Source: Oscillospiraceae bacterium (GTDB lineage: Bacteria > Bacillota > Clostridia > Oscillospirales > UBA929). Taken from it: a stretch of 27,871 bases of DNA. Of this stretch, positions 1-7,401 are shown piece after piece. The position numbers and the translations under genes were made by a program. The stretch's first letter is position 1. Each line of letters starts with the position of its first letter. Location: positions 1 through 27,871 of the forward strand of contig JAISVO010000163.1 in NCBI GenBank assembly GCA_031271525.1, read 5' to 3'. The notes beneath the pieces were generated by a model. It saw nothing but the letters and a program-made list of their open reading frames with translations. It searched no databases and had not been told where the DNA came from.

Positions 1-372
1 AATAAATAGAGAAAACGCAGTGGTTAAGGATACTATCACTATCTTCAACAACCGCTTGCGTATATTAATTATAATTCGCGTGTATATAAGCCCTAAGAAT
101 CCGCCAAAAAATGCTGACCCAATAGCCCACCAAATATGAATTACATTGACAGATCCTTTTACAAGCAAATCGTTTATAATTCTTGAAAAAAATCCAATAA
201 TCCCCCCGTATACTCCTCCAAAAAGCATAGCACCTACCATTACAACTGAATACCCTAAATCGAGTGATATTGCATCTCCTAGGGGTATTTTTATATATGC
301 ACTTAAACTAACACTAACTGCTATTAGCATAGCAGTTACACATAGCCTCTTTATAGATATGTTTTTATCCAT
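1..372 (-). CDS. ECF transporter S component (5' part, runs off the window)
   Basis: The gene reads leftward from ATG at 370-372 and is cut by the window edge after 124 codons, so only the N-terminal two thirds or so is present. The start is fixed by a strong ribosome site (AGGGGGAAGT) about 6 bases upstream. The protein begins MDKNISIKRLCVTAMLIAVS, followed by hydrophobic segments and Gly-rich turns (GAMLFGGVYGGIIGFFS). Helices at about 10-26, 44-66 and 79-100 are typical of membrane substrate-binding (S) components of energy-coupling-factor vitamin transporters. S components work with a shared EcfT/EcfA module, which is not in this window. The ligand (folate, pantothenate, riboflavin or other) cannot be decided from this fragment. 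Base composition is far more AT-rich than the rest of the window. Confidence 0.7.
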   Translation of the reverse strand, partial: MDKNISIKRLCVTAMLIAVSVSLSAYIKIPLGDAISLDLGYSVVMVGAMLFGGVYGGIIGFFSRIINDLLVKGSVNVIHIWWAIGSAFFGGFLGLIYTRIIINIRKRLLKIVIVSLTTAFSLFI

Positions 373-635
373 TTTGACTTCCCCCTAATCTTACTTTTAT
401 GTGGCAAATATGTAATGGTTTATCTTCTTAACACTACTCCTCCGTGTTATGCAATTCCTAGCGTCCCAGTCTTTTCAACAGCTCGCGGCACAGCTACGGA
501 CAAACCCGCCTGTCTACAGTCTGCCACGCCAACGCCAAAATGTCAACCCCGCCGCCATAATCTTCAAGCGGCTTTTCACGTGCCGGAAAAAAGACAGAGA
601 TTGAAAAAAGGGGGAAACTCAAGCAAACGCCTCCA
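373..635. other. Intergenic region with composition change
   Basis: This 263-base gap separates the leftward ECF gene from the rightward minD operon. Bases up to about 480 are AT-rich like the ECF gene, and the rest rises toward the high GC of the main window. The leftward leader of the ECF gene is about 140 bases if it starts at the candidate promoter near 518-546. I looked for THF, TPP, FMN, cobalamin and preQ1 riboswitch cores on that strand and could not recognise one. No convincing ORF or terminator is present. Confidence 0.5.
518..546 (-). promoter_or_regulatory. Candidate promoter for the ECF S component gene
   Basis: On the minus strand a perfect TTGACA (541-546) is followed after 17 bases by CAGACT (518-523). 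The -10 matches consensus at only three of six positions, including the key A2 and T6. It would give a leader of about 140 bases. Only the -35 is strong. Confidence 0.3.
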
Positions 636-664
636 TTGACATTGCCCTCATTCCGGTGTACAAT
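636..664 (+). promoter_or_regulatory. Sigma-A promoter of the minD-mgsA-rlmB operon
   Basis: TTGACA at 636-641, a 17-base spacer and TACAAT at 659-664 give an almost perfect housekeeping promoter. Transcription should begin near 671, about 30 bases before the minD start, with a GGGGGAGG ribosome site at 691-698. Confidence 0.85.
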
Positions 665-702
665 AAACGGTGAGATAGTTTGCTGGAAAAGGGGGAGGGC
701 GG

Positions 703-1464
703 ATGGGCGTCTCGGTCGTCGTCGCTTCCGGGAAGGGCGGCGTGGGCAAGACCTCGGTGGTCGCGGGCCTTTCCTCCTGCCTCGCGGCGCTCGGCTGCAA
801 GACCGTCTGCGTGGACGGCGACGCGGGCCTCCGGAACCTCGACTTGGCGCTCGGCCTTCAGGAACAGGCTGTCTTCGACTTCAACGACGTGCTGCTGGGC
901 CGCGCCGCGCTGAAAGACGCGCTGGTATCCCGGCCCGACATCCCAAAGCTCCAGCTTCTGGCGGCCCCCGCGCACACCCCGGCCTCGGCAATCGACCGGA
1001 CGGCGTTCTCGGCGCTGATCGCGACCCTCGCCGAGTCGAACGATTTCGTCTTGGTGGACTGCACGGCGGGCCTCGACACCGGCTTTGCCCTCGCTGCCGG
1101 CGCGTGTACCGGCGCGATCGTCGTCACGACGCCGAACCAGATGGCGCTGCGGGACAGCGCCCGGTGCGCCGAACGGCTCGCGGACCACGAACCGGCGAAA
1201 CTGATCGTCAACCGCGTACAGCCCCGTCTGGTCCGTCTGCGCCACGCTTTCAACATCGACGAGGCGATGGACACCGTCGGCCTGCCCCTCCTCGGCATCG
1301 TCCCGGAGGACGAGATGGTCAGCGCGGCGCAGAACCACAACATCCCGCTCGTGCTGGCGGGCCGGAAAGGCGCCGGCAGCGCCCTGTGCAACATCGCGGA
1401 GCGCATGATGGGGCGGGAATGCCCGATCCCCCGCCGCCTCAGGGAATGGAAAGTCGAAGGCTAA
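703..1464 (+). CDS. minD: MinD/ParA-family ATPase (septum-site determining protein MinD)
   Basis: A 253-residue P-loop ATPase of the MinD/ParA class. It has the deviant Walker A motif SGKGGVGKT at residues 9-17 with the signature Lys11, the switch I segment DGDAGLRNLDLALG at about 39-52, which is diagnostic of MinD, and the Walker B stretch FVLVDC near 116-121. MinD binds membrane as an ATP dimer and recruits MinC to block polar division. The C-terminus (PRRLREWKVEG) is short and basic with one Trp, and could be a weak membrane-targeting helix. No minC, minE or divIVA is in the window. The start is ATG 703, 4 bases after a purine-rich ribosome site and about 32 bases after the transcription start expected from the 636-664 promoter. 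It is probably cotranscribed with mgsA, 30 bases downstream. Confidence 0.85.
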   Translation: MGVSVVVASGKGGVGKTSVVAGLSSCLAALGCKTVCVDGDAGLRNLDLALGLQEQAVFDFNDVLLGRAALKDALVSRPDIPKLQLLAAPAHTPASAIDRTAFSALIATLAESNDFVLVDCTAGLDTGFALAAGACTGAIVVTTPNQMALRDSARCAERLADHEPAKLIVNRVQPRLVRLRHAFNIDEAMDTVGLPLLGIVPEDEMVSAAQNHNIPLVLAGRKGAGSALCNIAERMMGRECPIPRRLREWKVEG

Positions 1465-1494
1465 CGCTTTTTTGTTATAGAATTGGAGGTATTC

Positions 1495-1914
1495 ATGAAC
1501 ATTGCCCTCATCGCGCACGATCAAAAGAAGGAGCTGATGGTGCAGTTCTGCATCGCCTATTGCGGCATCTTCGCAAAGCACTCCCTGTTCGCGACCGCGA
1601 CGACCGGCAATTTGGTCAGCGAGGCGACGGGGCTGAACGTCACCAAGTTTTTTTCCGGCGCGCACGGCGGCGAACAGCAGATCGGCGCGCGGATTGCCTA
1701 TAACGAAATCGACCTCGTCCTCTTCTTCCGCGACCCGCTGGCGTCGGTCCCGCACGAGCAGGACCTCGCCCTGCTGCGCCTCTGCGACCTGCACAATATC
1801 CCCGTCGCGACCAACGTCGCGACCGCCGAGGTGCTGATCCAAGGCCTTCTGCGCGGCGATTTGGGCTGGCGGGACATCGTCAACCCGACGCGGAAACGGG
1901 AGGAGCGCCGTTGA
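1495..1914 (+). CDS. mgsA: Methylglyoxal synthase
   Basis: A 139-residue enzyme of the family that converts dihydroxyacetone phosphate to methylglyoxal and phosphate, a bypass of lower glycolysis under phosphate limitation. Family blocks are clear: AHD at 7-9, TTGNL at 36-40, FFRDPL (equivalent to E. coli FFWDPL), PHEQD and the long IPVATNVATAEVLIQ stretch. E. coli Asp20, Asp91 and Asp101 equivalents are kept. The residue matching the catalytic base Asp71 (motif GGDQQ) is Glu60 here (GGEQQ, codon gaa). I chose ATG 1495 because GGAGGT at 1485-1490 precedes it by 4 bases; the upstream in-frame TTG at 1483 overlaps that ribosome site. The stop overlaps the rlmB start by 4 bases, indicating coupled translation. 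Confidence 0.92.
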   Translation: MNIALIAHDQKKELMVQFCIAYCGIFAKHSLFATATTGNLVSEATGLNVTKFFSGAHGGEQQIGARIAYNEIDLVLFFRDPLASVPHEQDLALLRLCDLHNIPVATNVATAEVLIQGLLRGDLGWRDIVNPTRKREERR

Positions 1915-2642
1915 GCCAGCAGGAGGAACGCCAGCTGGAGGGCCGCCGGGCGATCGCCGAAGCGCTGGCGGCCGGCCGCCCTGTAGACAAGCTCTATGTC
2001 CTGTCCGGCGCGAAGGGTCTGGGCGCTTTGATCGGCGCCGCGCGGGAAGCCGGAAGCGCCGTCGTGCAGTGCGACAGGGACCGGCTGGACCGGCTCAGCC
2101 AAACCGGCAGCCATCAGGGCGTGATCGCGACCGTCGCGGCGTACGCCTACGGCTCGGTCGAGGCCCTGTTCGGCGGCATTGACAAAGACTTCCTCTGCGT
2201 CGTCTGCGACGGCATCCACGACGAGCGGAATTTGGGCGCGGTGATCCGTACCGCCGAAGCCGTCGGCGCGAACGGGCTGGTCGTCCCGAAACGCCGGAGC
2301 GCCACCCTTTCGCCCGTTACGGCGCGGGCCGCCGCCGGCGCCGCCGAGCACCTGCCGGTGATCCGGGTGCCGGGGATCCCGGCGTTTTTGCGGGACCTCC
2401 GCGATCAAGGCGTTTGGATCTACGGCGCGGCGGGCGACGCCGGCGAAAACGCGCTGGAGACAAGCTTCTCCCTCCCGGCGGCCCTAGTGATGGGCAACGA
2501 GGAGGAGGGACTGCACCGCCTGACCCGCGAACTGTGCGACCATTTGATCTCCCTGCCGATGCGGGGAAAGACGGCGTCCCTGAACGTCTCCTGCGCCGCC
2601 GCGATACTTTTATACAGAATGAGGTGGAGCGCCCATGCCTGA
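1911..2642 (+). CDS. rlmB: 23S rRNA (guanosine-2'-O-)-methyltransferase, TrmH/RlmB family
   Basis: A 243-residue SpoU/SPOUT-class RNA 2'-O-methyltransferase. All three family motifs are visible: motif 1 ERNLGAVIRTAEA at 105-117 with catalytic Asn107 and Arg113, motif 2 VMGNEEEGL at 193-201, and motif 3 LPMRGKTASLNVSCAAAI at 215-232, which forms the S-adenosylmethionine knot. An N-terminal RNA-binding domain (LEGRRAIAEAL) is present as in RlmB. The exact target could be 23S rRNA Gm2251 or another position; the family alone does not decide this. The start is TTG at 1911 in a TTGA overlap with mgsA, with GGAGGAG about 8 bases upstream. It overlaps the next gene by 8 bases. Confidence 0.88.
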   Translation: MSQQEERQLEGRRAIAEALAAGRPVDKLYVLSGAKGLGALIGAAREAGSAVVQCDRDRLDRLSQTGSHQGVIATVAAYAYGSVEALFGGIDKDFLCVVCDGIHDERNLGAVIRTAEAVGANGLVVPKRRSATLSPVTARAAAGAAEHLPVIRVPGIPAFLRDLRDQGVWIYGAAGDAGENALETSFSLPAALVMGNEEEGLHRLTRELCDHLISLPMRGKTASLNVSCAAAILLYRMRWSAHA

Positions 2643-4833
2643 CGAAGAGCTGGAACGGATCTTAAAGTCCGTCCCCCCGCTGTCCGATACCACCGAGCTG
2701 CCGGGGTGGGAAGACATCCTCTCGGAGTATCACAAGAACCCCGATACGCCCCCCGACCCGCCGGTCGAATCCTCAAAGCAGGAGAAGCCGGTGAAGCCGG
2801 AGAAACCGAAAAAAACGCCGAAGAGCGCCGCCCTCCCCGGCGAAGACGACGACGACACGCTGGAGTTCGAGGACTTGGAGAAGCGCTCGAAGTCGATGAA
2901 GGAGTTCGCCCAAAAGGCGGAGACGCTCCGGGCCAACCCCGGGGAGCCGAAGGCCGAGCCGGTGCTGAGCGAGTTCACCCTCAGCCCCGAATTCGGCGAG
3001 CACTTCTCCCCGTCGGACGCGTTCCTCATGCCGGAGGACAGCGGACAGCTCTTTGAGGAGCCGAAAAAACCGGGCCTTCTGCAATTCCTCGCCCGCTTGA
3101 AGCAAGCGCCCGAAGCGCCGGCCCTCACCCTTCCGCAGGCTTACGCGGCGGCGCAGCGCTACGCGGTCAACCTCCGGATGCGCGCGGTGCTGGCGCTGGT
3201 GCTGCTGCTGCCGCTGATCGTCGTGAGCTGCTGCCAGACATGGGGGTTCCTGCCCGGCTTCCTCACCTATTCCGCCGAAGGGAAGCCGTACCTGACCCTC
3301 TTCTTCATGGTCCTCCTGCAATTCGCCGTCATGCTGTGCGGCATCGACATACTGGGCAAGGGGCTGGCCGACCTGATCCGCCTGCGCCCCGGCGGGGAGA
3401 CGCTGGTCGCGCTCAGCTGCTTCGCCTCGCTGCTCCAAGTCGCCTCGATCGTCCTGCGGACCTCCTCGGAGGGGATCTTCTATAACACCGCCGGGTTCCT
3501 GCCCTACTGCGCGGTGTCGGCGGCCTCGGTCTTTTTCGCCCTCTGGGGGGTCAGCCACCGCCAGACCGCGCTGGCGCGGACCTACAAAATCGCGGTCTCG
3601 ACAGAGGACAAGTGCGACTGCGTCGTCAGCGAGGAACGGCTCTGGGGCGGGCTGCCCGGCTTCGCGCGGCACAGCGCCAAACCGGAGGGGTTTGTGGCCC
3701 AGACCGAGACGCCCGACGTGGCGCTTCGGGTCACCCGCTTCCTGACCCCCCTGCTGATCGTCGCCTTCTTTGTCCTCGGCCTGCTGTCGGCTTCGGGGCA
3801 TTCGTCGGTCGCGACAGGCTCGGGCGGGGTGCAGAAACAGCAGTACTTCTTCTTCACCTTCGCGGCCCTCTGCTGCGCCGGCGTCCCGATGACGACCTTC
3901 GGCGCGTTCAGCTACGTATTCTCCCGGCTCGCGGCCCGCTTAAGCCATATGGGCGGGGCCGTCACCGGCTGGGCCGGTTCGGTCGAGATGTCCCGGGGCA
4001 GCCACATCGTCATCGGCGACAGCGACCTGTTCCCTCCCGGAACGCTCGCGCTGAACGGCCTGAAGATCCTCGGCGACCACTCGTTTGAGTCGATCATCTC
4101 GCTGTCCGCGTCCCTGCTGTACGCGTCGGGAAGCGGCCTGTACGGCGCGCTCAACTCGATCATCAAGGGGCAGGACGGCTATCTCCGCCCGGTCTCCTCG
4201 CTGGAGGCGTTTGAGGGCGGCATGAGCGGGATTGTCGGCGGCGAGCGGGTGATGGTCGGCACCCTCAACTTCATGCACAGCATGGGGATCCAAGTCCCCT
4301 CCGAGCTAAGCTCAAAATCGGCGGTCTTCACCTCGGTCAACCACGACCTAGCCGGCGTGCTGGCGGTTTCCTACACCCCCGCGACGCAGGTGAAGGGGGC
4401 GCTCCTCCTTTTGGAGCAGCAGAAGATGACGGGAATCCTCGCCGTCCGGGACGTGAACATCACCCCGACCCTGCTGCGCGACAAATTCGGCGTCAACCCC
4501 GACCTGCCCGAGTTCCCGGTGGTGGAGGAGCGCCTCGCCCTGAGCGACCCGGAACGCCCCTTCCACGGCAAGATTTCGGCGGTCCTCGCGCGGGACGGGC
4601 TGTGCCCTTACGCCGAGACGGTGATCGGGGGTCAGCGGCTGCACAAGTTCACCCTGATCAACCTCTGCGTCCACCTGATTTCGCTGGTCCTCGGCGTCTT
4701 TTTGGTGTTCTATTTCGCGTCGCAGACCCAGCCGTCCGCCGCCGGCGCCATCTCCCCCGCGAACCTGCTGATCTACATGCTGATCTGGTGGGTCGTCCAG
4801 TGGCTGGTATCGTCGTTTTCGCACCGGTATTAA
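2635..4833 (+). CDS. P1B-ATPase-like membrane protein lacking catalytic motifs
   Basis: A 732-residue protein with a polar, Pro/Glu/Lys-rich N-terminus (1-160) and about eight hydrophobic helices (184-200, 219-239, 257-275, 285-305, 369-386, 403-423, 676-697, 708-727). The 4+2+soluble+2 arrangement is that of heavy-metal P-type ATPases. The soluble part resembles their P/N domains: FEGGMSGIVGGERVMVG (526-542) matches the N-domain GxG block, and DLAGVLAVSYTP (571-582) matches the LAGVIALAD segment before the P-domain hinge. The essential motifs are missing or eroded: no TGE in a short A-domain-like loop (310-365), CAGVP (414-418) at the place of CPC, GDSDLFPPGTL instead of DKTGTLT, VRD instead of TGD, and no GDGxND. 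It probably does not hydrolyse ATP by the P-type cycle. It is the last gene of the minD-mgsA-rlmB run, with GAGGTGG before its ATG. The role is unknown. Confidence 0.6.
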   Translation: MPDEELERILKSVPPLSDTTELPGWEDILSEYHKNPDTPPDPPVESSKQEKPVKPEKPKKTPKSAALPGEDDDDTLEFEDLEKRSKSMKEFAQKAETLRANPGEPKAEPVLSEFTLSPEFGEHFSPSDAFLMPEDSGQLFEEPKKPGLLQFLARLKQAPEAPALTLPQAYAAAQRYAVNLRMRAVLALVLLLPLIVVSCCQTWGFLPGFLTYSAEGKPYLTLFFMVLLQFAVMLCGIDILGKGLADLIRLRPGGETLVALSCFASLLQVASIVLRTSSEGIFYNTAGFLPYCAVSAASVFFALWGVSHRQTALARTYKIAVSTEDKCDCVVSEERLWGGLPGFARHSAKPEGFVAQTETPDVALRVTRFLTPLLIVAFFVLGLLSASGHSSVATGSGGVQKQQYFFFTFAALCCAGVPMTTFGAFSYVFSRLAARLSHMGGAVTGWAGSVEMSRGSHIVIGDSDLFPPGTLALNGLKILGDHSFESIISLSASLLYASGSGLYGALNSIIKGQDGYLRPVSSLEAFEGGMSGIVGGERVMVGTLNFMHSMGIQVPSELSSKSAVFTSVNHDLAGVLAVSYTPATQVKGALLLLEQQKMTGILAVRDVNITPTLLRDKFGVNPDLPEFPVVEERLALSDPERPFHGKISAVLARDGLCPYAETVIGGQRLHKFTLINLCVHLISLVLGVFLVFYFASQTQPSAAGAISPANLLIYMLIWWVVQWLVSSFSHRY

Positions 4834-4849
4834 GCCCGGCTCGAACCGT

Positions 4850-5500
4850 TTACGCGCGGCTCGCCGCCTCCAGCATATTCGCGTTCCTCTCGCGCTCGCG
4901 CTGAAGGGTGGTCGCTACGTCGTGCCCGGGATAGACCGCGTAGTCGCCGGGCAGCGCCGCGAGGCGGCGCAGGGACCGCAGCATGGCGGCATAGTCGCCG
5001 CCGGGTAGGTCGCACCGCCCGCAATCGTCCTCAAACAGCGTGTCGCCGGTGAACAGGACGCCTTCCCGCCCGCCGCCGGCCTCCGGTATCCGCAGGCAGA
5101 CGCTCCCCGGCGTGTGGCCCGGCGTGTGCAGCACCTCGACCGTGTACCGGCCCAGCCGGAACGCGTCCCCGTCCCTCGCCAGAATATCGGCGTCGGTGAC
5201 CGGCGCGGACAAGCCACGGAACGGCGCGGAGAGCGACCTGTCCCGCAGGTAGGCCGCGTCTTTTTCGTGGATCACCACCGCCGCGCCGGGACGAACCTCC
5301 TCCAGCGCCAAGATGTGGTCGAAATGTCCGTGCGTCAGGAATACATACCGCACGTTCAGCCCGTTCGCGCGGATACGGCTCAGGATCCGCTCCGCGCCGC
5401 CGCCCGGGTCCACGATTGCCGCGTCGAGCGTCTCGCCGTCGCTTACGAGGTAGCAGTTGGTGGACACCGCGCCCACCACGAGGGTTTCGATTTGCAGCAT
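4850..5500 (-). CDS. Metallo-beta-lactamase-fold hydrolase (glyoxalase II-like)
   Basis: A 216-residue hydrolase with the dinuclear metal motif THGHFDH at 56-62 (His57, His59, Asp61, His62), the third-ligand segment HTPGHTPGS, the bridging Asp in FTGDTLF and the last His in YPGHD. Length and motif order fit the YcbL/GloB-like single-domain hydroxyacylglutathione hydrolase group, whose real substrates are often unknown. The longer substrate-binding C-terminal helices of true glyoxalase II are lacking. It follows the exporter genes by 11 bases, with GAGGTG overlapping the preceding stop codon, so it belongs to that operon. A link to methylglyoxal made by the nearby MgsA is tempting, but the two genes are in different, convergent operons 16 bases apart. 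Confidence 0.82.
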   Translation of the reverse strand: MLQIETLVVGAVSTNCYLVSDGETLDAAIVDPGGGAERILSRIRANGLNVRYVFLTHGHFDHILALEEVRPGAAVVIHEKDAAYLRDRSLSAPFRGLSAPVTDADILARDGDAFRLGRYTVEVLHTPGHTPGSVCLRIPEAGGGREGVLFTGDTLFEDDCGRCDLPGGDYAAMLRSLRRLAALPGDYAVYPGHDVATTLQRERERNANMLEAASRA

Positions 5501-5511
5501 TCTCTTTCACC

Positions 5512-7338
5512 TCAACGCTTTGATTCGCCTACGGTCGTCTGTGCCGTCACCATCGTGTGGTACGCGCCTTTCTTCTCCATCAGCGCCGCGTGACTGCCGC
5601 TTTCGAGGATCGTGCCGCCGCCGATCACCATGATTCTGTCGGCGTCCCGGATGGTCGAGAGGCGGTGCGCGATCAAAAAGGAGGTCCGGTTTGCCGTCAG
5701 CCGCACCAAGGCGCGCTGGATGTCCTTCTCGGTCTTTGTGTCAACGGAGCTGGTCGCCTCGTCGAGGATCAGGATGGGCGCGCTCCGCAGCACGGCGCGG
5801 GCAATCGCCAAGAGCTGCCGCTGGCCCTCGCTGAGGGTGTCCGCGCTTCCCGAGACAAGCGTCTGATACCCCTTCGGCAGTCTCATGATAAACGGATGCG
5901 CGCTCACAAGCTTCGCGGCGGCGATCACCTCTTCGTCCGAAGCGCCGGGCGCGCCGTAGCGTATGTTGTCCATCACCGTGCCGGAGAAAAGGCAGGTCTC
6001 CTGAAGCACCGCCGAGAAGCACCGCCGGAGGCTCCCGCGCGCGGCTGTCTCCACCGGGACGCCGTCGATGGTGATCCTGCCGCCGCTCACGTCGTAGAAC
6101 CGGGTCAGCAGATTGACGACGGTTGTCTTCCCCGCCCCCGTCTCGCCGACCAGCGCCACCGTCTCGCCCGGCTCGACGCGGAAGCTGACGCCGTTCAAGA
6201 CTGGCCGCCCCGTCTCGTAGCCGAAGCTGACGTTCTCGAACGCCACCCTCCCTTGGGGGTTTTCCAGCGAAACCGCGCCGGGCTGATCGGGCTTCTCCTC
6301 GGTTTGGTCCATCACCTCAAAAATCCGCTCGGCTCCGGCGAGGGCGGACTGGATCGTGTTGAACATCCCCGCGATGGCGTTCAGCGGGTGCCCGAATTGC
6401 TTGGAATAGCTGAGGAAGCTCACCAATGTCCCGACCAAAAGCCCGCTCCGGACCGACAGCAGACCGCCGACGACCGCGACGAGCGTGAACGTCAGGTTGT
6501 TGATGACGTTGACCAGCGGCATCATCCCGCCCGACCAAATCTGCGCCTTGACGCTGGACTGGTACAGCTCCCCGTTGACCCGCGAAAACCGCTCGCGGAA
6601 CGCTTCCTTCCGGCAAAACGCCTTGACCATCTTCAGCCCCGTGATACTCTCCTCAATCAGCCCGTTCAGCGTTCCGAGCCGCGCGGCCTGATCCAAGAAG
6701 TGCGCCCGGCTCTTCTTGGTGATCACCCGGGTCAGGGCCGCGACCAGCGGCACGCTGACCAAGACCGTGAGCGTGAGCGGGACGCTGAGGGCCAGCATCA
6801 GGGAGAGCGATCCGGCGAGGGTCAGGACGGACGAGACGAGCTGGGTCGTCGTCTGGGCGATGGTCGAGCTGATGTTGTCGGCGTCGTTCGTCAGGCGGCT
6901 CATCGTGTCGCCGTGGGGGCGGGTATCGAAGAATTGCAGCGGCAGCTTTTGCAGCTTTTCAAAGAACTCCGAGCGGAGGGCGGACACCAGCAGCTGGCTT
7001 ACGTTGAGCAGCAGCAGCCCGCTCGCGGTCGCGGCCAGCCAGTTGACGGCGTGCATCCCGACGAGCGCCGTCAGCAGGAGGTACAGCGTCTTCCCGTCCG
7101 ACGCCTCCATCGCGTTGAAAGCCAGCCCGGAGAGGTAGGGCGCCGCGACCGCGACGCCGGAGGAAACCAGCGTAAGCGCGGCGGCGGCCAGAACCGGCTT
7201 CTTCCAGCGCAGATAGACCCTCATCACCCGGCGGAAGGTTTTCCCCGCGTCGGCCGCCCTCGCGGACGGGGCGAAGCGCCCCGGCCCTCCCCCGACGCCG
7301 AACCGCCCCATCTGGGGCTGCTTTCCCTGTTGCTGCAC
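5512..7338 (-). CDS. ABC exporter half-transporter, catalytically complete subunit
   Basis: A 608-residue type IV (exporter-fold) ABC half-transporter. After a Gly/Gln-rich leader there are about six membrane helices (roughly 49-335), then an ATPase domain with Walker A GETGAGKTT 398-406, the Q-loop near 446, signature LSEGQ 502-506, Walker B ILILDE 522-527 with the catalytic Glu, and the H-loop His558. The neighbour at 7402-9114 has a degenerate site, so the pair should form a heterodimer like TM287/288, BmrCD or MdlAB. Multidrug or lipid export is the usual role, and the substrate is unknown. The start is GTG at 7338, preceded by GGGGAGGGA. It lies 63 bases after the first subunit and 11 bases before the MBL-fold gene. 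Confidence 0.9.
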   Translation of the reverse strand: MQQQGKQPQMGRFGVGGGPGRFAPSARAADAGKTFRRVMRVYLRWKKPVLAAAALTLVSSGVAVAAPYLSGLAFNAMEASDGKTLYLLLTALVGMHAVNWLAATASGLLLLNVSQLLVSALRSEFFEKLQKLPLQFFDTRPHGDTMSRLTNDADNISSTIAQTTTQLVSSVLTLAGSLSLMLALSVPLTLTVLVSVPLVAALTRVITKKSRAHFLDQAARLGTLNGLIEESITGLKMVKAFCRKEAFRERFSRVNGELYQSSVKAQIWSGGMMPLVNVINNLTFTLVAVVGGLLSVRSGLLVGTLVSFLSYSKQFGHPLNAIAGMFNTIQSALAGAERIFEVMDQTEEKPDQPGAVSLENPQGRVAFENVSFGYETGRPVLNGVSFRVEPGETVALVGETGAGKTTVVNLLTRFYDVSGGRITIDGVPVETAARGSLRRCFSAVLQETCLFSGTVMDNIRYGAPGASDEEVIAAAKLVSAHPFIMRLPKGYQTLVSGSADTLSEGQRQLLAIARAVLRSAPILILDEATSSVDTKTEKDIQRALVRLTANRTSFLIAHRLSTIRDADRIMVIGGGTILESGSHAALMEKKGAYHTMVTAQTTVGESKR

Positions 7339-7401
7339 GGTATCCCTCCCCTTCGCGCCCCCCGCCGAACGCGGCGGCGCACCCTCCCAAACGGAAGGGG
7401 G

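Noticed and set aside
373..511. Vitamin riboswitch in the leader of the ECF gene
   Set aside because: The genomic position is suggestive, but no THF, TPP, FMN, cobalamin or preQ1 core motif could be recognised. A covariance-model search would decide.
703..1464. ParA-type plasmid or phage partition protein instead of MinD
   Set aside because: The DGDAGLRNLDLALG switch segment and chromosomal housekeeping neighbours favour MinD, and no parB or centromere-like repeats are present.
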